Notes: generated by a model from the sequence alone, not told the origin. Counted from the first letter of the stretch, positions 1 through 8,733 are shown. The stretch is 64,000 nucleotides of DNA from Streptomyces sp. B21-105 (GCF_036898465.1 NZ_JARUMJ010000001.1:7936001-8000000); one strand, 5' to 3'. Program-made: numbers and translations.

Positions 1-1
1 C

Positions 2-184
2 TGGTACTGCCCGCCGATCGCACGGCAGCGCGGTCACCGGTCGTGGATCGAGCACCGCGACCTGATCGCGGCCATCGCCGACCGCGACGAACAGCGGGCC
101 GCCCGGCTGATGCGCGAGCACACCGAGCACACCCGGCGGACCTGGGCCGCCGTTACCCTGCGCGGCCAGCGGATATGCAGGTGA
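2..184 (+). CDS. C-terminal end of a GntR-family (FCD-type) transcriptional regulator, partial
   Basis: The reading frame is open from the left edge to TGA at 182-184 (60 residues). It is rich in His, Arg and Glu and has the pattern HRDLIAAIADRDEQRAARLM followed by an HTEHTRR segment. This is the last helices of FCD ligand-binding domains, in which a His coordinates a metal and the final helix carries an RRxW-type sequence. The DNA-binding domain lies outside the window, so its target cannot be judged. The call rests only on this tail. Confidence 0.6.
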   Translation, partial: WYCPPIARQRGHRSWIEHRDLIAAIADRDEQRAARLMREHTEHTRRTWAAVTLRGQRICR

Positions 185-254
185 GAGCCACCCCGAAAGC
201 TTGGTATTGTTGTCCGTGTCGCCGCGGGGAACGCCTCGTCCGCGACATCACCTG

Positions 255-339
255 GTCCGGGTGGCGGAATGGCAGACGCGCTAGCTTGAGGTGCTAGTGC
301 CCTTTATCGGGCGTGGGGGTTCAAGTCCCCCCTCGGACA
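255..339 (+). tRNA. tRNA-Leu (anticodon GAG)
   Basis: An 85-base cloverleaf can be folded. The acceptor arm GTCCGGG pairs with CTCGGAC (one G-U), the anticodon stem CTAGC/GCTAG encloses loop TTGAGGT, giving anticodon GAG, and a long class II variable arm (GCCC..GGGC) is present. The T arm GGGGGTTCAAGTCCCCC is canonical. The 3' CCA is not encoded, as is usual in Streptomyces. It reads CUC/CUU leucine codons. Confidence 0.95.
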
Positions 340-769
340 CTCTCACTCTCCGTATCGAGCGGATTTCGCTCGGTAGTAATTCAATGGCCCGTATTCGGCG
401 TTCGCCGGATGCGGGTTTTTGTTGTTTTCGGTATCGATTGGCTCCGAATGTCACGGAAGGCCGCTTATCGGTTGTCGTGTCGCGCTGCTTGATGCGGCCG
501 TAACAAAGGCGGTCGCCCGGCCGTTCAACCGTCGCCCACCAGTACGGCTGACGGATCGTCAATGTTCATCTCGGTGGCCATATTGGCGGTCTGGTGTTCC
601 TTCTTGTGGTGATACGATCACGCTCGCTTGTGAGCGGGCGGATGGGTGCAAGACGACATCTCCGGCTACGGGGGGCAGTCCGGGCGGTCGTCCGGTGCGG
701 GCGGTCCGCCGGTCCACCCGCGTTGACGGGAATTCAGCAAATGGCCGTCAGTCGCCTGAAGAGAGTCTT
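340..769. other. Intergenic region upstream of the conservon
   Basis: No gene is convincing in these 430 bases. They are more A+T-rich than the surroundings and should hold the conservon promoter. A possible -10 element TACGAT is at 613-618, inside the inverted repeat GTGAT-ACG-ATCAC (610-622). A purine-rich site (GAAGAG) precedes the cvnA start at 770. Confidence 0.4.
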
Positions 770-1939
770 ATGACTGATTACATACAGAACCCGGTACTCT
801 GGGCTCTCCTCGCCGCCGTACTCATCGCAGTCGCCCTGATTGTTCGCCAGCGCAGGGCGGCGCGGGCCTTAAGGCAGGAGATCGCGGGGCTCAGATCCCA
901 CTACTCCGCGTTGGAAAACGAGTACGCGCAATCTGTCGAGGCTGCTCAGGAAAGAGCCGAAGAGGCTACGAAAACGGTCCTCAAGTCCGCGATGCGGACC
1001 CTTCAGGGCCTCGCCGCGGAACAGCAGTTGATCGTTTCCCGGCTGCAGAACAAGTACGGCGAGTCGGTCATCCTCCAGGACCTCCTGGAGATCGACCACA
1101 CCAACTCGCAGTTCGGCCGGCGCGCCCAGTCCATCGCGGTGCTCTGCGACGGATGGCTGGGACGCGCGCGCGATGTCGCGTCCGTGTACGACGTGGTGCG
1201 CAGCGCCCAGGGCAGGGTGCGGCACTACCGGCGGGTGGAGATCCTCTCCCAGGTCGACTTCGGCATCACGAGCCGTGCCGTCGAGCCCGTCGCACTGGCC
1301 CTCGCCGAGCTGCTCGACAACGCCACGAGCTATTCCAGCCCGGACACCGTCGTCGAGATCAACATTCGCACCGTGCCCAAGGGCATCTGCATCGTCGTCG
1401 ACGACGCCGGTGTCGGTATGAACGACGAGGAGCGGGCCCGCGCGGACAAACTCCTGTCGACCGAGCGCGTGTCGGGCGTCTCCGGCCTCGGCAACCCCCC
1501 GCAGTTCGGCTTCGCGGTGATCGGCGTGCTCAGCGAGCGCTTCGGCTTCGAGGTGTCCGTGGACTCCACCTCGCCGTACGGAGGCGTTCGCGCCGTTCTC
1601 CTCCTGCCGCACGACCTGCTCACCAACGCACCCGAGCAGAAGGAACCGGCTCCGGTCGTTCCCGCTGCCTCGCCCGCCCCCGTAGGCGGCGGCCCCGAGA
1701 CCGCGCTGACCGCGACCACCACGTCCGACGGCCTGCCGAGGCGGCGCCGCAAGCGGCCGATGGCCATCGTGCCCGGCAGCGCGTCGAACGCCTCCGGCTC
1801 CTCCCGCACGGGAGCGGAGACGGCGGCGATCATGGGCGCCTTCCAGCGCGGCACCCGGTCGGGCCGGGCCGCGCAGACGGACCCCGCGGAACAGTCGAGC
1901 ACCCGTGGTGCAAGCAGCGAAGGGCATGAGTTCTCGTGA
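770..1939 (+). CDS. cvnA: Conservon sensor histidine kinase-like protein CvnA
   Basis: A 389-residue membrane protein, first gene of a conservon (CvnA-D module of actinomycetes, thought to act like a eukaryotic G-protein-coupled receptor system). One transmembrane helix lies at residues 8-25. A helical segment follows, with a DH motif (EIDHTNSQFGRR), the place of the phosphoacceptor His in nitrate-sensor-like kinases. The HATPase domain (about 170-290) has the N box ELLDNATSYSSP, G1 box DDAGVGM and a glycine-rich lid. The last 110 residues are Pro/Ala-rich and basic. ATG 770 was chosen over longer in-frame starts because the TM helix begins right after it. The stop overlaps cvnB by 4 bases. 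Confidence 0.9.
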   Translation: MTDYIQNPVLWALLAAVLIAVALIVRQRRAARALRQEIAGLRSHYSALENEYAQSVEAAQERAEEATKTVLKSAMRTLQGLAAEQQLIVSRLQNKYGESVILQDLLEIDHTNSQFGRRAQSIAVLCDGWLGRARDVASVYDVVRSAQGRVRHYRRVEILSQVDFGITSRAVEPVALALAELLDNATSYSSPDTVVEINIRTVPKGICIVVDDAGVGMNDEERARADKLLSTERVSGVSGLGNPPQFGFAVIGVLSERFGFEVSVDSTSPYGGVRAVLLLPHDLLTNAPEQKEPAPVVPAASPAPVGGGPETALTATTTSDGLPRRRRKRPMAIVPGSASNASGSSRTGAETAAIMGAFQRGTRSGRAAQTDPAEQSSTRGASSEGHEFS

Positions 1940-2337
1940 TTGACGATCTGTCATGGATGCTTGACAGCGCCCTGGAGATTCCCGGGGCCCTGCACGCCGT
2001 CCTGATCTCCGCGGACGGCCTGCTGATGGCGCGGACGCAGGACTTCGACAAGGACGACGCGGACCGGGTGGCCGCCGCGATGAGCGGTGTGCAGTCGCTC
2101 AGCCGCTCTCTCGCCTTCTTCTGCGAGGACCCGCAGATGCGCTGGCGCCAGACGCTGGTCGAGTTCGAAGGCGGGTGGGTCTTCCTGATCTCCGCCGGTG
2201 AGGGCGCCTACCTCGGCGTCTCCGCCTCCCCGGACGTCGACATGGCGGACATCACCTTCCGGATGCAGCAGCTCGTCGGCCAGCTCGGCAAGGCGCTCAC
2301 CACGCCGCCGCGCGAGAACCTCGGCGTGCGGTCATGA
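1936..2337 (+). CDS. cvnB: Conservon roadblock/LC7 protein CvnB
   Basis: A 133-residue protein of the roadblock/LC7 fold (motifs PGALHAVLISADGLLMA and a C-terminal two-strand/helix segment). In conservons CvnB is thought to act on or hold the small GTPase CvnD, by analogy with MglB/MglA. The GTG start is embedded in the cvnA stop (GTGA, 1936-1939), so translation is coupled. The family assignment is from pattern and gene order; its exact role is inferred. Confidence 0.92.
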   Translation: MIDDLSWMLDSALEIPGALHAVLISADGLLMARTQDFDKDDADRVAAAMSGVQSLSRSLAFFCEDPQMRWRQTLVEFEGGWVFLISAGEGAYLGVSASPDVDMADITFRMQQLVGQLGKALTTPPRENLGVRS

Positions 2338-2711
2338 CGGGCTACGGCGAACTCGAGCCGCAGACGCCGGAGTTAGTGCGTCCGTACGTCATCACCAAGG
2401 GTCGCGGGCTGCCCGACGAAGGGCAGCTGTCCCTCATCACGCTGGTCACGGCGGCCGCCGACCACGAGCAGCGGCCCACCAGGCTGTCCCCCGAGGAACA
2501 GAAGCTGCTGGACCTGTGCGAGGCCGGCTACCTCTCGGTCGCAGAGATCGCCGGGCACACCCAACTGCCCCTGGGAGTGGTGAAGATCCTCCTGGCCGCG
2601 CTCACCGAGGGCGGCTATCTCATCACCCGCCCGCCCGTCCAGCGGGCTCCGCTCGCCGACCGGGACATCCTGGAGGAGGTGCTGAATGGTCTCAGGGCCA
2701 AGTTTGGATGA
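2334..2711 (+). CDS. cvnC: Conservon DUF742 protein CvnC
   Basis: A 125-residue DUF742 protein. It has the typical opening RPYVITKGR, a winged-helix-like middle (LSVAEIAGHTQLPLGVVKILLAALTEGGYL) and a basic end. DUF742 proteins always sit between the roadblock protein and the GTPase in conservons and are thought to join them into a membrane complex. The ATG overlaps the cvnB stop (ATGA), and the 3' end overlaps cvnD by 26 bases. Confidence 0.92.
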   Translation: MTGYGELEPQTPELVRPYVITKGRGLPDEGQLSLITLVTAAADHEQRPTRLSPEEQKLLDLCEAGYLSVAEIAGHTQLPLGVVKILLAALTEGGYLITRPPVQRAPLADRDILEEVLNGLRAKFG

Positions 2712-3279
2712 GCAGGCGTACGTCAGGCGCGGTGAGACGCAGACGGCCGTCAAGATCCTCGTCGTGGGCCACTTCGCGGTCGGCAAGACCACGTTCATCG
2801 GGGCGATCTCCGAGATCGAGCCGCTGTCGACCGAGGAGACGATGACCCGGGCGGCCGAGGCGGTCGACGACCTCAAGGGCGTCCAGGGCAAGACCACCAC
2901 CACGGTCGCCATGGACTTCGGCCGGCTGACCATCAGCGACCGGGTCGTGCTGTACCTGTTCGGAACGCCGGGCCAGCAGCGTTTCGTGCAGATGTGGGAG
3001 GACATGGCACGCGGCGCGCTCGGCGCGCTGGTGCTCGTCGACCCCGAGCGGCTCGCGGACTCCTTCGCCGTGATCGACCTGATCGAACAGTACGGACTCG
3101 ACTACGCCATCGCCGTCAACCACTTCGACGGCGCCCCGCCGCGGGACGAGAACGCTCTGCGCGAAGCACTCGACCTGCTCGACGACACCCCCGTCGTCAC
3201 CTGCGACGCGCGAGACGAGCGGTCGTCGGCCGACGCGCTGATCACCCTCGTCCGTCATCTGCAGGACCGTGCACACTAG
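2686..3279 (+). CDS. cvnD: Conservon small GTPase CvnD
   Basis: A 197-residue Ras-like GTP-binding protein. G1 is GHFAVGKTT (residues 26-34), G3 is FGTPGQQRF (DTPGQ with Gly for Asp, as is usual in this family), and G4 is NHFD. It is the molecular switch of the conservon. The start lies inside cvnC, giving a 26-base overlap, which is typical of these operons. Confidence 0.92.
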   Translation: MVSGPSLDEQAYVRRGETQTAVKILVVGHFAVGKTTFIGAISEIEPLSTEETMTRAAEAVDDLKGVQGKTTTTVAMDFGRLTISDRVVLYLFGTPGQQRFVQMWEDMARGALGALVLVDPERLADSFAVIDLIEQYGLDYAIAVNHFDGAPPRDENALREALDLLDDTPVVTCDARDERSSADALITLVRHLQDRAH

Positions 3280-3287
3280 GAGCACAC

Positions 3288-4634
3288 ATGGAACAACCCA
3301 CCGCACCCGTGCCCCCGCCCGGGTGCCCGGCGCACCAGGCCGACGGCAGAGTGCCGTTGTACGGACCGGAGTTCGCGGCCGACCCGCAGGCCTACTACAC
3401 CTACCTGCGCCACTACGGGCCCACCGCGCCCGTCGAGCTGTCACCGGGGGTGGAGGCCACCCTCGTCACGGACTACGCCTTCGCCCTGCAACTGCTCCAG
3501 GACTCCGGCGCGTTCCGTAAGGACGCGCGCCGCTGGCGGGACCTCAACGAAGGCCGCATCCCCGCGGACAGCCCGGTCGGGCCGCTGCTGTCCTACCGGC
3601 CCAACGCCATGTTCAGCGACGGCGCCGAGCACCACCGGCTGCGCCAGGCGATCACGGACAGCATGGCGCGCGTCGACTCGCGCAAGCTGAGCCAGACCAC
3701 CGAGCAGGTCTCCAACTACCTGATCTCGCAGTTCGGTTCACGTGGCTCGGCCGATCTGCTCGGCGACTACGCCAAGCAGCTGCCGCTGTTCGTGTTCAAC
3801 GAGCTGTTCGGCTGCACCGCCGACATCGGGGACCGCGTCGTCTTCGGCATCACCGGCATGTTCGACGGTGTGAACGCCGAGCAGGCGGTCGGGGTGATGT
3901 TCGGGGCCATCGGTGAACTCGTCGCGCTCAAGCGGTCCAAGCCCGGCGACGACGTCCCCTCGTGGCTGATGCAGCACCCGGCCAAGCTCACCGACGAGGA
4001 GATGGTCCACCAGATCGCCCTGCTGCTGGTGGCGGGCAACGAGCCGCTGCGCAACCTCATCGGCAACACACTGCACCGCCTGCTCACCCACGACGCGTAC
4101 GCCCACCAGGGCGGTCTGATCGACGAGGCGATCGACGACACGCTGTGGGAGAACCCGCCGATGCAGAACCTCGGCGCCCACTACCCGGCGTCCGACATGG
4201 AGTTCGCCGGGCAGAAGCTGCACGCCGGCGACCTCGTGATGGTCAGCTACGCCGCGGCCAACACCGGCCCGGCGCTGACGGCGGCACGCCAGGCCGGCAG
4301 CAACCGCGCCCACCTCGCCTGGAGCGCGGGCCCGCACGCCTGCCCGTCCAAGGAACCCGCCCGGCAGATCACCGTGACGGCCATCGAGAACCTGCTGAAC
4401 AAGCTGCCCGACGTCGAGCTGGCGGTGCCCACCGAGAGCCTGACCTGGCGGCCGGGCCCCTTCAACCGCGGACTCACGGTGCTGCCCGCCAAGTTCACCC
4501 CGGTGCAGATCGTCCAGCGGCCCGCGCCGGCCCGCAGCCAGGCCCCGGCACGTCCGCAGTACACCGCCCCGGCGGGCGGCAGGAACGAACGGGGAGGCGT
4601 GTGGAGCCAGTTCCTCAACTGGCTGACGAGGTGA
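3288..4634 (+). CDS. cvnE: Conservon cytochrome P450 CvnE/RarE-like, with altered K-helix motif
   Basis: A 448-residue cytochrome P450. The haem-ligand loop is WSAGPHACPSKEPAR, so the cysteine thiolate ligand is present. In the K helix the usual ExxR is replaced: the aligned residues read DDTLWENPPMQN, i.e. DTLW. Loss of ExxR is a known trait of CYP157 enzymes of Streptomyces conservons, so CYP157 membership is a reasonable inference. A clear site (CTAGGAG) precedes ATG 3288, 8 bases after cvnD, so it is the fifth gene of the operon. The last 50 residues are Pro/Ala/Arg-rich. Its substrate is unknown; some conservon P450s affect aerial mycelium formation. Confidence 0.9.
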   Translation: MEQPTAPVPPPGCPAHQADGRVPLYGPEFAADPQAYYTYLRHYGPTAPVELSPGVEATLVTDYAFALQLLQDSGAFRKDARRWRDLNEGRIPADSPVGPLLSYRPNAMFSDGAEHHRLRQAITDSMARVDSRKLSQTTEQVSNYLISQFGSRGSADLLGDYAKQLPLFVFNELFGCTADIGDRVVFGITGMFDGVNAEQAVGVMFGAIGELVALKRSKPGDDVPSWLMQHPAKLTDEEMVHQIALLLVAGNEPLRNLIGNTLHRLLTHDAYAHQGGLIDEAIDDTLWENPPMQNLGAHYPASDMEFAGQKLHAGDLVMVSYAAANTGPALTAARQAGSNRAHLAWSAGPHACPSKEPARQITVTAIENLLNKLPDVELAVPTESLTWRPGPFNRGLTVLPAKFTPVQIVQRPAPARSQAPARPQYTAPAGGRNERGGVWSQFLNWLTR

Positions 4635-4681
4635 TTCACACAACACCTGCCAATCCCTCACCACTGCATGACGATTCAACC

Positions 4682-4696
4682 TCACGGGTAGTGAGG
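4682..4696. promoter_or_regulatory. Small inverted repeat upstream of the prenyltransferase leader ORF
   Basis: CTCAC-GGGTA-GTGAG is a perfect 5-bp stem. It lies in the 103-base gap between the P450 gene and the 40-codon ORF and could be an operator or part of a promoter. There is no further support. Confidence 0.25.
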
Positions 4697-4737
4697 AACG
4701 CGGTGTCCCGTGTTGCTCACGAGTCAGAGGAGGTGTC

Positions 4738-4860
4738 GTGGACCATATATCCGCCGACGCCGTTTTCATACAACGCCCCATCGTCGTGCACACCCTGATA
4801 CCCGCCTCCCCAGGCGGGTATCTTCGTGCCCGGCCCGTCGCCGGGGGCGAGGCCCGATGA
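4738..4860 (+). CDS. Small ORF (40 codons) translationally coupled to the prenyltransferase
   Basis: GTG 4738 follows a strong ribosome binding site (AGAGGAGG). The frame gives VDHISADAVFIQRPIVVHTL and 20 more residues, ending in TGA at 4858-4860 that overlaps the prenyltransferase ATG (ATGA). The product has no Trp, no transmembrane helix and no motif I recognise. The best interpretation is a leader or regulatory peptide, because a strong hairpin lies within its coding sequence. A real small protein cannot be excluded. Confidence 0.55.
   Translation: MDHISADAVFIQRPIVVHTLIPASPGGYLRARPVAGGEAR
4798..4821 (+). terminator. Perfect 10-bp hairpin inside the leader ORF; attenuator candidate
   Basis: ATACCCGCCT (4798-4807) and AGGCGGGTAT (4812-4821) form a perfect stem with a CCCC loop, 36 bases before the prenyltransferase start. 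No T-tract follows, but Streptomyces terminators often lack one. Its place inside a translated leader ORF would let ribosome position control it. Confidence 0.5.
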
Positions 4861-6062
4861 CCGCGCCGCGTCCCGGGTTCCCGGGCGAACCGGCGGCGGG
4901 CACGCTCGGCGGCCACGCGGTCCGTCAGTTACTGCGACTGAGCGAGATCGCGGGACTGTCCGCAGTCGACGCCGAGGTCTACGCGCGCACGCTTCTCGAC
5001 GTGCTGGGACCCGTCGCCGAGCGCCCCCTGGAACTGCCGCCGCCCAGCCGCAGCTTCCTCTCGGACGATCACACGCCGGTGGAGTTCTCCCTCTCCTGCG
5101 AACCGGGCGCCCCGCCGACGCTGCGGGTGCTCCTCGAGCCGGGGGCCGGCGCCGGCGACCTGACGGACAACGGCCGCGCCGGACTGCGGGTGATACGGGA
5201 GATGGGCCGGCGCTGGGGCTTCGGCACCGACCGGCTCGACGACCTGGAGGACCTGTTCTTCCCGCCCTCGCCCGAGGGGCCGCTGGCGCTCTGGTGCGCG
5301 CTGGAGCTGCGTCCCGGCGGTGTCCCCAAGGTCAAGGCCTACCTGAATCCCGCGGCCTCGGGAGAGAGAAGGGCCGCCAAGACCGTACGGAAGGCTCTCA
5401 AGCGACTCGGTCACCACGAGGCGTTCAAGGCGCTCCCGGACGGCGACCGCCTGCTGTTCTTCGCCCTGGACCTCGGCGACTGGGCGGAGCCGCGGGTGAA
5501 GGTCTATCTCGCGCACCACGACCTGTCGGCCCCGGAGGCGGCCGCCCTGTCGCGCACGGGCGACGGGTCCGGCAGCGCGGAGATCGAGGAGTTCTTCCGC
5601 ATCGTGACGGGGGAGGAGCACGACCCGCGATTCGTCCGCCGGCCCGTCCAGACCTGCCATGCCTTCACCGAGACGGCGACCGGTCTGCCGAGCGGCTTCA
5701 CCGTCTACATCCCGGTCCGCGACTACGCCCGGCACGACGGCGAGGCCCTGGACCGGGCCGTGGCACTGCTCTCCCGCCACGGCATCGACCCGGGGCCGGT
5801 GCTGCGCGCCTCGGCCGCCGTCACCTCGCGGCAGCCGGAGGACGGTGTGGGACTCGTCGCCTATCTGGGACTGGCCCACCAACGGGGCCGTCCGCCCCGG
5901 GTGATGACGTACATCTCCTCGGAGGCGTACGAGGTCCGGCCGCCCGCGGTCGTGTCGCCGACCGACCTGCCGGCCGACGTGCCCGTGGAGGTGCCGGTGG
6001 ACGTTTCGGCAGAAGTGCCGTCCGTCGTCCCGCCGCCGGCTCCCGTGCCTGCCGAGGCGTGA
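4857..6062 (+). CDS. DMATS-type aromatic prenyltransferase (tryptophan dimethylallyltransferase-like)
   Basis: A 401-residue ABBA-fold prenyltransferase of the bacterial DMATS family. Family patterns visible are LRVLLEP, LWCALELRPGGVPKVKAYLNP, a block with WAEPRVKVYLAHH, and FTVYIPVRDYARHD, each supplying the basic and tyrosine residues that bind the prenyl diphosphate. It has no DDxxD motif, as expected. The closest described system is S. coelicolor SCO7467, which makes 5-dimethylallyl-tryptophan, next to a flavin monooxygenase as here. The last 40 residues are a Val/Pro/Glu-rich tail. The start is chosen at the ATGA overlap with the leader ORF. Regiospecificity cannot be read from the sequence. 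Confidence 0.85.
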   Translation: MTAPRPGFPGEPAAGTLGGHAVRQLLRLSEIAGLSAVDAEVYARTLLDVLGPVAERPLELPPPSRSFLSDDHTPVEFSLSCEPGAPPTLRVLLEPGAGAGDLTDNGRAGLRVIREMGRRWGFGTDRLDDLEDLFFPPSPEGPLALWCALELRPGGVPKVKAYLNPAASGERRAAKTVRKALKRLGHHEAFKALPDGDRLLFFALDLGDWAEPRVKVYLAHHDLSAPEAAALSRTGDGSGSAEIEEFFRIVTGEEHDPRFVRRPVQTCHAFTETATGLPSGFTVYIPVRDYARHDGEALDRAVALLSRHGIDPGPVLRASAAVTSRQPEDGVGLVAYLGLAHQRGRPPRVMTYISSEAYEVRPPAVVSPTDLPADVPVEVPVDVSAEVPSVVPPPAPVPAEA

Positions 6063-6247
6063 GCGTCGTGGTGGTCCGCACCCGGGAGTGAGAACGCCGA
6101 GGGGGGCCGTGCGCCGACGTCGTCGAACCGCTCCCCTCGCCCGTACGAGTCCCAAGCCACCGGGGCGCCCCTCCCGGTGGGTGGACGGACGCTCCTGGCT
6201 CGTCCCCGTTCTCGTCGACACCGACGCCGACATCAGGTGACGCGACG

Positions 6248-7534
6248 TCACTCCGCCCGCAGCTCCTCCAGGTAGGGCGCGACGTTGACCTGGATCGACG
6301 CTCCCTGCACCTGACCGTACTGACCGGCGATGCCGTCCAGGTAGCCGGAGATCTCCTTGCGCATGACCTCCCGCTCCGGCAGCGTCGCCCTGCCCGCCGC
6401 GATCCGTGCCACCCAGCGGGACTGGGCCTCCACCAGACGGGTGATGGAGCCGTGCGGGCGGACCAGGCCGACGAAGTGCAGACCGGGGTGGTCGGGCGCG
6501 ACGACCCGCTTGTACAGCTCGACGGAGCCCTGCGGGCCGATCGGGCAGCCCGCCGGGAGGAACGGGTACGCCATGCGGTACCCCGTGCAGTGGACCACCG
6601 CGTCGGCGGGCACGGAGGTGCCGTCGGTGAAGACGACGCGGTCGGCGTCGAGGCGCTCGATCGCGGGCTTGGGGACGACCCCGCCGTGCCGGATACGGGT
6701 GAGGATCTCGTCGGAGACGGTCACGGCCGAAGCGAAGATCGGATGGTCCGGCTCGGGCAGCCCGTAGTCCGAGAGCTTGCCGCGCGCGATGAGCAGTGCC
6801 TGCTCGATGAAGCGGCGCTGCTCCGCGAGGGTCATGGCCGTCCACCACGTCGCCTCCGCGACGTCGTCCAACGGCATGCCGAAGAGCTGCTTGGGCACGA
6901 TGTGCAGCCCCCGGCGCACGGACAGGAAGGTCTGCGCGGCGTACCGGGAGAGGTCGGCGGCGATGTCCACCGCCGAGGCCCCCAGCCCCACCACGACGAC
7001 CCGCCGGCCGGTGAAGTCGCTCCCGTCGCGGTAGTCGAGTGCGTGGAGGACCGCTCCTTCGAACGTGTCGGAACCCGGGAGCGGAGCGGGCAGGACCGGT
7101 TCGGTGTTGTGCCCCGACGCGACGACGACATGGCTGAAGTCGCGTGTGGTGCGCCGCCCTTGGGCGTCCCGGCTGACCACCGTCCAGGAACCGCCGGCGC
7201 TCCGCGTGACGGACTCGACCGTCGTCCCCAGCTCGATGCGGTCCGTCACGCCGGCCCACTCGGCGAAGTCACGCAAGTACGCGGCGACGTCACTGTGCTT
7301 CGGGTAGACGGGGTAGGAGTCGGGCATCGGGTAGTCGGCGTAACCGGTGAGGCGCTTGTTGGTGTTGAGGTGCAGCGAGAGGTAGCCCGGCCCGCGTTCG
7401 CCGGCCTGCGCCTGCCGCCAGAGCCCACCGACCTCGGGCGCCTGCTCCAGGACGACGAAGTCGACGCCCTCGGATTTCAGAGCGTGTGCCGCCGCCAGCC
7501 CCGACAGCCCCGCACCGATGACACACAGACTCAC
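6248..7534 (-). CDS. Flavin-containing monooxygenase, probable partner of the indole prenyltransferase
   Basis: A 428-residue class B flavin monooxygenase. Motifs are the FAD Rossmann [13 protein letters not shown] near the N terminus, FMO signature [14 protein letters not shown], and NADPH Rossmann [12 protein letters not shown]. The GTG at 7534 is chosen because GGGGG stands 5 bases before it; GTG 7546 is possible. It is convergent with the prenyltransferase. In the described S. coelicolor pair (SCO7467/SCO7468) the monooxygenase converts prenylated tryptophan to an acetaldoxime on the way to 5-dimethylallylindole-3-acetonitrile, and the same role is inferred here. Confidence 0.85.
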   Translation of the reverse strand: MSLCVIGAGLSGLAAAHALKSEGVDFVVLEQAPEVGGLWRQAQAGERGPGYLSLHLNTNKRLTGYADYPMPDSYPVYPKHSDVAAYLRDFAEWAGVTDRIELGTTVESVTRSAGGSWTVVSRDAQGRRTTRDFSHVVVASGHNTEPVLPAPLPGSDTFEGAVLHALDYRDGSDFTGRRVVVVGLGASAVDIAADLSRYAAQTFLSVRRGLHIVPKQLFGMPLDDVAEATWWTAMTLAEQRRFIEQALLIARGKLSDYGLPEPDHPIFASAVTVSDEILTRIRHGGVVPKPAIERLDADRVVFTDGTSVPADAVVHCTGYRMAYPFLPAGCPIGPQGSVELYKRVVAPDHPGLHFVGLVRPHGSITRLVEAQSRWVARIAAGRATLPEREVMRKEISGYLDGIAGQYGQVQGASIQVNVAPYLEELRAE

Positions 7535-7639
7535 GCGTTCCCCCACAGAAAAGACACCGATCTTTCGCGCACGGGCAATGGCATGCCCGTTCGGCACACA
7601 CGCCACGCTTCGCACACCCGCGACAAGGATCACAGACGT

Positions 7640-7911
7640 GTTCGACCGGCCGAGGTGGAGCGGCGAGCATCAGTGGGTAGGGCGGACTTCGTGGGGCGGC
7701 CACCCACTTCGGGCGAGCGGCTGCGTGCGGCCGGTTACGGCAAGGTGTTGCGCGCGGACTGGCTGCGGGCGGTTGCGCAGGGGGCTACGCGGGGGCGGCT
7801 GCGGGCAAGGGGCTACGGCCGGGCGGTCACGGGCCGAGGGCTGTTGCGCGGGCGATCACGGGCAGGCGGCTGCGTGGGGGCGGTTACGGGTGGAGGGCTG
7901 CGCGCGGGCGG
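7640..7911. repeat. Degenerate G+C-rich repeat between FMO and GntR genes
   Basis: This stretch holds no convincing gene. It is built of imperfect units such as GCGCGGGCGGTTACGGGC and GGGGCGGTTACGGGT repeated many times, all on the + strand sense. The FMO gene promoter must lie at its left edge (7535-7640). Simple slippage expansion is the most likely origin. Confidence 0.5.
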
Positions 7912-8712
7912 TTACGGGCGGGGGGTGGCCCACAGGCCGCGGACGTGTCCCAGGTGCCGGGTCATGACCTCGCGCACCGCCCGCTCGTCGCGGGCCAGCA
8001 GGGCGTCGAGGAGCTCCAGGTGTTCCTCGGCGGAGGCCAGCAGCCGCCCCGACGCGGACAGGGCGGTCAGCCCGTACAGCCGGGCCCGGCCGCGCAACTC
8101 GCGGACCACCTCGACGAGATGGGAGTTGCCGGCGAGGGCCAGCAGGCCCAGGTGGAAGCGGGTGTCGGCCTCCACGTAGGCGATGAGGTCGCCCGCGACC
8201 GCGGCGGCGACGATCTCGCGGGCCGCCGGACGCAGCGCCTCCAGGGACACCGGGTCGGCGGTGGTGGCCAGCGCGACCACGGTGGGGATCTCGATGAGCG
8301 CGCGGACGTGGGTGTACTCGTCCAGCTGCCGGTCGGAGACGTCGGTGACCCGGAACCCCTTGTTCGGGACGGCGTCGACCAGGCCCTCCTTCGCGAGGTC
8401 CAGCATCGCCTCGCGCACCGGGGTCGCCGAGACGCCGAAGCGGGCGGCGAGGGCCGGCGCCGAGTACACCTCGCCGGGCAGCAGCTCACCCGCGATCAGC
8501 GCGGCCCGCAGGGCGTCGGCGACCCGCTCGCGGTAGCTGCTGCGACGGCCGCCGAGCACCGGCAGGGCGGGCGCGGGCACTGCGGCCCGTGCGGGTGCCG
8601 CGGCCTGTGCGGGTGCAGCGGCCTGTGCGGGCATTGCGGCCTGTAGAGGTGCCGCGGCCTGTGCGGGCGCCGGTGAGGCGGGGGTCCGGCTGCTGGTGCG
8701 CGGGGCGGCCAT
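7912..8712 (-). CDS. GntR-family (FCD) regulator of hydroxyproline catabolism
   Basis: A 266-residue regulator. The first 45 residues are an Ala/Pro/Gln low-complexity arm (repeats of PAQAAA). The winged helix follows (YRERVADALRAALIAGELLPG ... FGVSATPVREAMLDLAKEGL), then an FCD all-helical sensor with the metal-binding pattern (D..FH and a later H). ATG 8712 follows GGAG. It lies downstream of the epimerase gene on the same strand, and one of three shared 12-bp motifs stands in its promoter. Control of the hydroxyproline genes and of itself is inferred from that. Confidence 0.88.
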   Translation of the reverse strand: MAAPRTSSRTPASPAPAQAAAPLQAAMPAQAAAPAQAAAPARAAVPAPALPVLGGRRSSYRERVADALRAALIAGELLPGEVYSAPALAARFGVSATPVREAMLDLAKEGLVDAVPNKGFRVTDVSDRQLDEYTHVRALIEIPTVVALATTADPVSLEALRPAAREIVAAAVAGDLIAYVEADTRFHLGLLALAGNSHLVEVVRELRGRARLYGLTALSASGRLLASAEEHLELLDALLARDERAVREVMTRHLGHVRGLWATPRP

Positions 8713-8733
8713 GGGGGATCTCCTCGGACAGCT

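Noticed and set aside
255..339. tRNA-Leu as an integration (att) site for an element
   Set aside because: No integrase is nearby and no copy of the tRNA 3' end was seen elsewhere in the window.
1153..1929. Long Arg-rich open frames overlapping cvnA, and similar long frames elsewhere
   Set aside because: They are shadows of true genes: their codon use has no third-position G+C bias of its own, products are Arg/Pro/Ala-rich without motifs, and the overlapping genes have clear families.
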